A DNA stretch of 64,000 bases, taken from contig CM054117.1 in the NCBI GenBank assembly GCA_028673005.1, positions 248,001 to 312,000 on the forward strand. Direction: 5' to 3'. The first letter of the stretch is position 1. Every line of letters begins with the position of its first letter. Origin of the DNA: Tanypteryx hageni (lineage: Eukaryota > Arthropoda > Insecta > Odonata > Petaluridae). Of the stretch, positions 56,675-64,000 are shown in pieces. A program made the translations under genes and the position numbers. A model generated the notes under the pieces. The model was given only the letters and a program-made list of their open reading frames with translations, did not search any database and was not told where the DNA came from.

Positions 56675-56905
56675 AAGAAGAAGGGAAAATGATGATTACT
56701 CGAGTTAAATTTTAGCACAGGATCAAGATGCAGTGAAAAGAGGAATGGAAAATGATGATCACTTGAGTTAAATTGTAGCACAGGACCAAGATGCAGTGAA
56801 AAGAAGAAGGAAAAAAGATGATCACTTGAGTTAATTTGTAGCACAGGATCAAGATGCAGTGAAAAGAAGAGGCGAAAATGATGGTCACTCAAGTTAAATT
56901 GTACA
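56675..56905. repeat. 63-bp minisatellite, about four copies
   Basis: Units containing AAAATGATGATCACTTGAGT, TAAATTGTAGCACAGGA and AAGATGCAGTGAAAAGAAG repeat with few changes. Confidence 0.9.
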
Positions 56906-57467
56906 CTAAATCAAAGTAAACACTAAATAGGGATTACATACTGTGACGAACTGTTCCATTTACCTTTTTCTCTTGTAATTCACAAGATACTTAAGATACA
57001 AAAATGATACGACTCTTCTTAAATGATACTAGTGCTGACAACAGGCAATCAAATATAACACAATGTTAACATGACAAGGAAAATTCTTACAAATATATTG
57101 GAATGAAATTATACATAACAGAAATATGCAAAAGATATATTCAATAGAATTGTCCACTTGGAGGGATAATAAACGATACAAAATAGCACTTGGATGAACA
57201 AGGAAATTTTGCTGGCCGATTAGCCATTCTCTGCTTTCTCTCTCGGCTTCCACTCATGACTCTGTGTCTTCTCTTACTCCTCGTCCACCTTCCCGGGGTC
57301 GTGCTCTCCAACGTTGCCATCTTGGTTCTCCCCTCGTTCGATCTTTTCTCGAGAAGAGGGCATACCTCTCACAGAAGTCTATTGGTTAATTAGCACGATT
57401 GTAGCATTCTCTTCTAGGCTAATGTCTGTTGCCTATAAAAGTAGAAACTCTGTATGTGCACGCATCG

Positions 57468-57547
57468 CTGGAGTACTTGCATTTGCTGGAGTACAAGCAT
57501 TTGCAGGAGTTCGTGCATTTGCTGGGGTTCATGCGTTTGCTGGCAAA
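57468..57547 (+). repeat. 18-bp tandem repeat encoding AFAGV-x
   Basis: About five copies of GCATTTGCTGGAGTACAA-like units. They lie in a 103-codon frame (57314-57625) and would encode AGVLAFAGVQAFAGVRAFAG. No other sign of a real gene; probably just a microsatellite. Confidence 0.75.
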
Positions 57548-57689
57548 CACGAAAAACTGATGGAGAACTCTATAAACTATAGGAGACTGAAATACTGCAA
57601 TACCATCACTGCAAGTAACTCTTAAATTTATTGCAGTGAAATTTCTTTGCATCTTTTCTGTGTGTATAAATTTATTACAAATTTTAAAT

Positions 57690-58730
57690 ATACGATGGTC
57701 ATTTTTAAAGTAAGAACCGTTTTGTCATAAAAAATAAAAACTTTATATATCCAAATAATTTTATTGCTACTACTACGTACAACATTTCTTTATTTTTTTA
57801 CATAGTCCCCATAAAGATCCAGTCATTTGTTCAGACGTGGCACGAGCTTGATGATCCCCTCATCATAGAAGTCGGCCGCCAGTCCATCCAACCAACCCAC
57901 AACTGTTTCTTTCACTTCTTCATCAGTTTCCATCCATTTGCTGCCCAAAAACTCCTTCAGTTTTGTGAAAAGATGGAAGTCCAAAGGTGCCAGGTCAGGA
58001 CTGTAGTGAGGATGGTTGAGAATTTTCCAATCAAATTTCTCCAGCAGCGCTTACGTTTTTTGTGCAACATGTGGCTGTGCGTTGTCATGAAGCAGACACA
58101 CTCTCCTCCCCTAGTGAGTAGGCCGCGCTGGCGGTTTTGGATAGTGTGCCGTAGCCTTGTCAATGTTTCACAATATGCGTTTGCATTGATGGTTTCTCCG
58201 CGAGGCAAGTAGTCGACCAAAAGAACGTCTTTCCTGTCCCAAAAAACGGTGGCCATGATTTTCAGAGTTGAAGGTGTCTGCTTGAATTTTCGTGGTTTTG
58301 TCGGAGTGTGTGGGTGATGCCATTCAAGAGACTGCCGCTTACTCTCTGGCATGTAGTGTGAGACCCAAGTCTCATCTCCCGTCACGATATGGTCCAAGAA
58401 TTCATCACCATCTCTGTGGTAGTGTTCCAAAAACGACAGCAGCACCCATGCATTTCTGCTTGTGTGCGTCTGTGAGCACCCACTTGGCACAAATCTTTCC
58501 ATATTGGAGGTGAACTGTGACAATCTTATAGAGGACAGATCGCGAAACATTTGGAAAAGCCTCATGAAGCTCATCAATAGTGAAGCACCTGCTTTCACGA
58601 ACGTGCGCATCGGCCTTATTTTTCAAGTCCTCACTCATGACAGATGGGTGTCCAAATCGTGCGCCATCGTGCACATTTGTCCTTCCACCATTAAACAGAC
58701 GACACCACTTTCGCACATTCCCTTCGTTCA
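57690..58730 (-). pseudogene. mariner transposase, 5'-truncated and frameshifted
   Basis: On the minus strand: KWCRLFNGGRTNVHDGARFG and HPSVMSEDL (from the HTH side of mariner), then FLDHIVTGDETWVSHYMPES, with the first catalytic Asp in TGDETW. WHHPHTPTKPRKFKQ, IMATVFWDRKDVLLVDYLP and, in a third frame, PHYSPDLAPLDFHLFTKLKE follow; the last holds the final catalytic Asp (D34D type). Frame changes lie near 58430-58490 and around 58000; a TGA interrupts the tail (about 57825) before LDLYGDYVKK. The left border has TGGTCATTTTTAAAGTAAGA, a mariner-like end. The N-terminus stops at 58731, at a TTAA. Confidence 0.85.
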
Positions 58731-59470
58731 TTAACCCTTCAGCGACAGGAGGCATTTAAATCCTACAGCATCGTATGGCCGGCTGGTATTTAAACAGAAT
58801 ATCATTTATAAGTACCATCTTTTAAAAAATATAAATTTTCATCTATATATGTTAGATGAATGAAATCTTGAAACCAATGGCTATATAGTGTTCTGAATTT
58901 AGTATTAAATTTACAATATAATATCTTAATATTCTTTTACATTAATAACCTGTGAAGATGAAAGACCATGCCAGTTGAAATGTGTTACAGATTCCTGAAT
59001 GCAATTTTTTCGGAAATAGTCATCGATATATTCGACATTTGTGATATCACACGCTGAAGTTCTCTGTATAGTCTTAGCTTGCTTCTCTGGTCTACTCAAT
59101 GGTCTACTGTGTTTGCTTTCTTGTAAACATCGACTCTTTGGAGCCTATGCCTGGTTGTTAACTCTCTCTCTCTAACTCAGTGATTAATCCTTTCTCGTAA
59201 GTTTAAATCATATTTATTGGAAAAATTTAAACTTTTTAATGATATGTTGCCTTGTGAATGTGTCATTGTTAAATGTCAAGATTGTATTGTTGTCTCAACC
59301 CTAATACTATATCCATAAGGAAAGCGTGCTTTGAATGCTTTATTACGTGAGAGAGGAGAGAGACTATGTGGGAAAGATAGGGAGGGAGACAGAGAAAAAG
59401 GGAGAGAGAGAGATACATAATGTTCTTTATTAGGGCAAGATTGAGACTAAGAAGTACATTTTTCCAGAGA
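58731..59470. other. possible piggyBac-type end and microsatellites
   Basis: TTAA at 58731-58734 followed by CCCTTCAGCGACAGGAGGC and ATTTAAAT resembles the left end of the piggyBac at 476. The partner end was not located. Short GA-rich microsatellites lie at about 59345-59420. No gene. Confidence 0.35.
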
Positions 59471-59471
59471 T

Positions 59472-62400
59472 GGATTGATTGATTGATTGATTTGGTCTTT
59501 ATTTGGGGCGAGATTAAGACTAAGAAGTCCCATCTTCCACCTAACCCCTCTTCATGAAACATATACAATAATACATAGAACATTATGTAAATACAAGTAT
59601 TGTAAAAGAAAAGATGTAATTTTGTGGGAAAAAATAGGACTGCTGAATAATGAAATCCATATAAAAAACCCACTGCAGGAAAACACCCACACAAGAAGGG
59701 GGTGTTAAAAACCTGTGAAACCTACTTAGATTAACTAAAGACATCAATAAATGAAATTTAGAACAAAAGATAAATACATGAAAAGCATAAAGCTATACAT
59801 CAGGGAAAATTCGGCACAATACGAATAGATCATTGATGGAATGAACATATAAAAATGACAAAATGAATACATATTAACATTGTCATGACTAAACAAGATA
59901 GAGGAGAAAAAAAATCAAATGAATAAAATAAAATAACAAATAAATGAATAAAATAAATTATAAATCAAGCACAATAAGTATTGTTTTGTCAAAATCAAGA
60001 TTAAGAAACATTGAAGCATTAAGTGTGTTTAACTGTTCCTTTGAAAGGATAAGAGAGATTGGTAGCAGTGTCATTTGAATGATGAGAGCGAGTGCAAATT
60101 TTTTATTGTTTGAGGAAGTTCGTTCCATAGTCTGCAAGCAGTTGCAATGAAGGACTTATTGAAAATTACTGTTCTGTGATGAGGAATAAGGAGTTTATGG
60201 CTCCCTCTGGTATTACGGTTATATACAGTGTCTATACTCCTGAATTCCGTGGAAAGATAATGTGGATTGTTAGAAGTAAGTAATTGGTATAGTAAGGAAA
60301 GCAAGTGGAGACTCCAAATGTAACCATTTTAGTTTCACGAGTGAATCAGAAATGTGATCTGATATCTTCAGATTAAAAATATATCTAATGCACATGTTAT
60401 GTGTTCTCTTGATCTTTAATGGCAACTCTTGAGATAAATCTTGGTACGCTATATCAACATTGTCAAAATGCCGAATAATGAGTGAAGTTACCAGATGCTT
60501 CTTTAGAGAAACCGGAGTACTGCTGCTTAACTTCCTTAGTGAGTGAAGAGATGAGTTTACTGTTTTACACACATTTATAACATGTGGGGACCAAGAGAGG
60601 GTTTCATCTATAAGCAATCTTAGATTTTTTACCACTTTACAATAAGGTATAGTTGAATTTGCTATGTTGATCGTAATTCTTTGGGATTGATTGATAGCAG
60701 CTAATATCTTAGGGTAACCAATTAAGATAGCCTGTGATTTTTCTGGATTGAATTTTTATTGCTCCAGTTCTCTAGCATTTCTAAGTCCTTATTGATATTC
60801 TTTAGGGTTATCCCGAGATCATTTGCGGTAGAACTTGAATATATTTACGAGACATCTGCATAAAGGTGATGATTGCAGTATTTAAGGGACTTGGAGCAGT
60901 CATTTATGTACAAAGAAAATAGTAGGTGACCCAAAATTGAGCCCTGTGGGATGCCTCTCCCATTAATAAGTCAATAAGAGGAAGAATTATTGGAAATCAC
61001 TTGTCAACGGTCACTTAAATAAGAAGATATCCAATTTATGGCTGACGGCGAGAAATTCATTCTGAGCACTTTTGACAGCAGAACATCTTTGTCTATCGAG
61101 TCAAAAGCTTTACTGAAATCCAGTAGTACTAGGATTGTAACTTCCCTTTTGTCCATTGCGTGGCGAATGTCATCGGTTACTTTTACAGGAGTAGTGGTGG
61201 TGCTGTGAGATTTATGAAAGCCGGAGAGAAAGGGATCTAACAATTGATTTTCATTAAGAAAGAGCGTGATTTGTGCATGTGCTAATTTTTCTAAGGCTTT
61301 CGATAAGGTAGGCAAAAAGCTAATTGGGCAAAAATCTTTGATTTCCGTCGATTTCGATTTCTTTGGTAATGGTCTTATGAAAGCCCGTTTCCATTGCACT
61401 GGAAATTTTTCTTGAGATAGGGAGCAGTTAAATATATTAGTTATTATTGGTAGAATAATATGTATCAATTTCTTGATGAAGATAGTAGGAATGCCATCTG
61501 ACTCTTGTGCTTTAAATTTAACTTTTCGAAATGCATGGAGCACGTGGAATTGAGTGGCCGGGATGAACCTGAACATTTTAAAATCCTTGTTTGATTTTTC
61601 AGCTGTAATTCAGCAGTAATCAAATTAATAACTTCCCTTTTTATTCTATCATTAATGACATTCGGTGGTGTAGAGAATTTAGCATTTAACGAGTCTAATG
61701 ATATGTATGGAGGCAGTTTAAAGTCATTTTGTTTGCCAATACCAATCGACCTAAGTTTTTCCCAAATAATCGAAGGTGATTCATTCAGACTAGCTATTAA
61801 ATGAATAAATCTAATTTTTTTGTTTCTGATTAGCTGTTTTGTTTTGTTTCTAATGCGCTTATATTTGTCGAAAATATTATCGTTTTTAGTTCTTTTGAAC
61901 AAACGAAAAACCGAATTGCGATGCGCCATCATTCTTTTTATTTCATCATTAAGCCAGGGTGCATGAGGTGTGGAAATGCGAATTGTTTTTTCAGGTGCAA
62001 ACTATTCAAGTAGCTGAATTAATAAAGTGTTTAAGACTTCAACTTTTTTATCAATATCATCGATAAATTCAATAATATACCACGGAAGAGTAGAGGCTTC
62101 GTTCATTAATTCAAAATCATCTATCCCTTTTATATCTCGGTGACGCATAAATGTTTGTTTGAATTTCGGCGAATTGAGTGAGTATGCTAAGAAGATCAGG
62201 TCATGACAAGAAATTCCTGGGACTGGCAATTGACCATGAGTTATTATTTTTTCAAGGTTTGTCGTAACGGCTAAGTCAATCCAGGTTGAAGCTGTTTGGG
62301 TGTTATTAGTCTGATTCAGTGGAACGATATTGAGACCATGCAAATTAAAGGAATGTTTTAAATAATCAGTATCATGAGAACTAGCTGTGAAATTGGCATT

Positions 62401-63160
62401 AAAATCACCGGTGATTATAATGTGTTCATAATTGGTAGCAAAATTCGAAAATATGTCGTCTAAGTCTGATAGATGGGCTATTTTGGGAGATCGATAAATT
62501 ATTCCTAGTAAAAGTTTTTTGGCATTGACTAAAGTTTTTAAGAAGAGGTATTCAGGCCTTTTTGTGTACTGAGGTTTGCTTGCTGCAATCACTTTACACT
62601 TCAAATCATTTCATACGTAAAAACCCACATCACCACCACCTTTCCCTAAGGATCATTGCGATAAAAACAGTAACCAGGTATGTCTATAGCAGAAGAGGAG
62701 ATGAAGGCTTAAGCCAAGTTTCGGCCAGGAATATTACATGAACATCATTAGAAGGAAGTATGGTTTGTAACTCATCTTGATATGCAGTTAGGCTTTGTAC
62801 GTTAAGATAAATCAGCTGAAAGGCTCGTGGAAATGGTTTGAAGTAAGAAGAGAGCAATTTACAAGTGGAAAAGGTCATCAGAGAGGTTGCAATGAGGAGA
62901 ATTCCCCATGAAAGGGGAGTATGAAGACAAAGCAAGATTTTGGGGGAATCCAGGTATAAACTCTGGGGCACAAGGGTTGAGAAGTGATTCTCTGGAGAGA
63001 GGGAGAGAGAGAAAGATTGTAAGGAAGAGAGAGATAAAGGGAGAAGAAGGAGAAGGGAGAAAGATAGGAAAGAGGAAGTGAGAAAAGGAGAAAGAATGGG
63101 AAGTGCCTTAAATGTAATACTTAATCCACACATACCCATCATATTTGATGGGCAATTACG
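59472..63160 (-). pseudogene. CR1/jockey-like LINE with tetranucleotide 3' tail
   Basis: Minus strand, about 3.7 kb. The endonuclease begins near 62830 (AFQLIYLNVQSLTAYQDELQ, VIFLAETWLKPSSP) and continues at 62604-62002 (LLLGIIYRSPKIAHL, HIIITGDFNANF, ISCHDLIFLAYS). The RT follows at 61576-61004: QESDGIPTIFIKK, WKRAFIRPLPKKSKSTEIKD, FCPISFLPTLSKALEK, FLSGFHKSHSTTTTPV, VLLDFSKAFDSIDKDVLL. The region 61003-60800 has RGIPQGSILGHLLFSLYIND, then YADVS in place of YADDT, so the active-site Asp is lost. The thumb/connection part is at 60635-60071. The 3' end is CAAATAAAGACCAAATCAATC repeats, matching the short copy at 27007-27315. Several frame changes. It lies within the presumed SRP72 intron, antisense. 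Confidence 0.85.
62995..63110. repeat. GA-rich low-complexity tract
   Basis: A run of GAGAG/GAAAG/GGGAGA triplets and tetramers. It gives a spurious Ser/Leu-rich minus-strand frame at the start of the LINE. Confidence 0.85.
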
Positions 63161-64000
63161 CTAGTTATAATAAGAATTACATGCGTTAGCCAATTATAAG
63201 ATTAAAGGTAATATAAGACTGTTAGAACAGAAGTCAAATAATAAAATTTCATTATTTCACCCCAAGAGGGTGGTGACAATTAAAGTAACAGCCTCTGAGT
63301 CACCTCTGTGAGGAATGTTAAAAATTTGCCAAAATCATTTGTCCTGAACACAGAAAATACTGTGGACTAATGAATCATATTATGTAATGGATAATAATTA
63401 TGATGAGAGTATAGGCAGCACTGCAAATAGGTCTAAACTGAATAAATCTCAAATCATGCCTGACTGCAACAATAATGGCTGCGATTTGAGAAATGAGAAA
63501 ATAACTGATGCGAATTAGCAATTGTTTCCACTCATCAGCCATGATTTTTCACTCATCATGGATGAGTAGATGAGTGTATTTCTTGAGCCCTGATTATATT
63601 TCTTGAGACCTGATTATATATAGATATATATATTAACTTCAGGAAAACGAAAGGTAGTGATGAGGGTGGCAACAAGGTGTTGAAGGAAGCCCAGCGGACA
63701 CTTACCAAGTTGAGGACCAAGTTGGCAGGCTGCTGGGGGCGTCGAAGAGACACATGTAAATAAACATGCACACAGATAAAACACAAGCTTATCGGGCCTA
63801 TGTATGCCCTTCTTTGGCGAAAGAGTAAGAGTAATAACGTAAAGTGACACACTGGGCGGGGAATGACAGGGTGATGTGGTAAGGTCGATGATTGGAGGAG
63901 GCGGGGAGTAGGAAGGGTGGATAGCCAGTAAGGAGGGAGTGTGGTAAAGTGCGAATAGCTACAATGTAACGGGAGACATTGTAAGGGGGCTAATAGGTTT
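63161..64000. other. no recognised feature
   Basis: AT-rich to 63600, then a short (TA)n-like stretch and a GC-richer part. Two overlapping minus-strand frames near 63.6-63.85 kb have no motif. Confidence 0.4.

Noticed and set aside
56644..56892. Minus-strand repetitive protein (FSLHLDPVLQ repeats)
   Set aside because: It simply translates the 63-bp minisatellite.
57314..57625. 103-codon frame with AFAGV repeats as a possible structural protein
   Set aside because: The repeats are a short 18-bp tandem array, with no signal peptide, splice context or homology beyond it.

Overview
This is a eukaryotic nuclear window: AT-rich, with spliced genes and very repeat-dense. The transposon set (piggyBac, pogo/Tigger, several hAT groups, PIF/Harbinger with a MADF-BESS partner, mariner, Penelope, RTE and CR1/jockey-like LINEs, a Ty3/gypsy element) and the arthropod-style proteins suggest a large arthropod genome, most likely an insect. 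That assignment is an inference. Nothing here looks bacterial, plasmid-borne or organellar.

Only one locus looks like host genes. At 50.3-53.6 kb two conserved genes sit head to head about 315 bp apart. On the minus strand is a complete four-exon gene for a 164-residue protein with a KEN box, a degenerate D-box and a securin-like C-terminal half (candidate securin/PTTG). On the plus strand are the first five coding exons of SRP72, the TPR scaffold of the signal recognition particle; its 3' exons lie beyond the window, so 53.6-64.0 kb is probably SRP72 intron.

The rest is layered mobile DNA. 0-3.9 kb: a piggyBac inside a hAT inside a Tigger element. 4.0-7.0 kb: two tandem copies of a ~1 kb repeat, the first split by a Tigger-derived element with a TA duplication. 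7-10.9 kb: nothing recognised. 10.9-12.9 kb: LINE and hAT relics plus a tRNA-derived SINE. 12.9-17.1 and 26.9-28.0 kb: a damaged Ty3/gypsy element, split by a 9.8 kb hAT insertion (perfect 8-bp duplication) that itself contains a 6.7 kb element of a divergent hAT group with an almost intact 667-codon transposase. 29.5-34.4 kb: a PIF/Harbinger element whose two spliced, convergent genes interdigitate; a Penelope fragment with two hammerhead-ribozyme-like termini sits in the shared intron region. 34.7-43.7 kb: a 44-bp minisatellite, a piggyBac 3' end, and an inverted array of Helitron-like units around a (TA)n core, interrupted by an RTE LINE. 43.7-47.9 kb: a second RTE and a CR1/jockey-like LINE. 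48.9-49.8 kb: a second Tigger-derived copy. 52.5-52.9 kb: a foldback element in an SRP72 intron. 54.9-56.9 kb: a second foldback and minisatellites. 57.7-58.7 kb: a mariner relic. 59.5-63.2 kb: a minus-strand LINE with a tetranucleotide tail whose 3' end also occurs alone at 27.0-27.3 kb.

All identifications are from reading translated motifs and comparing repeats by eye; no database search was run.
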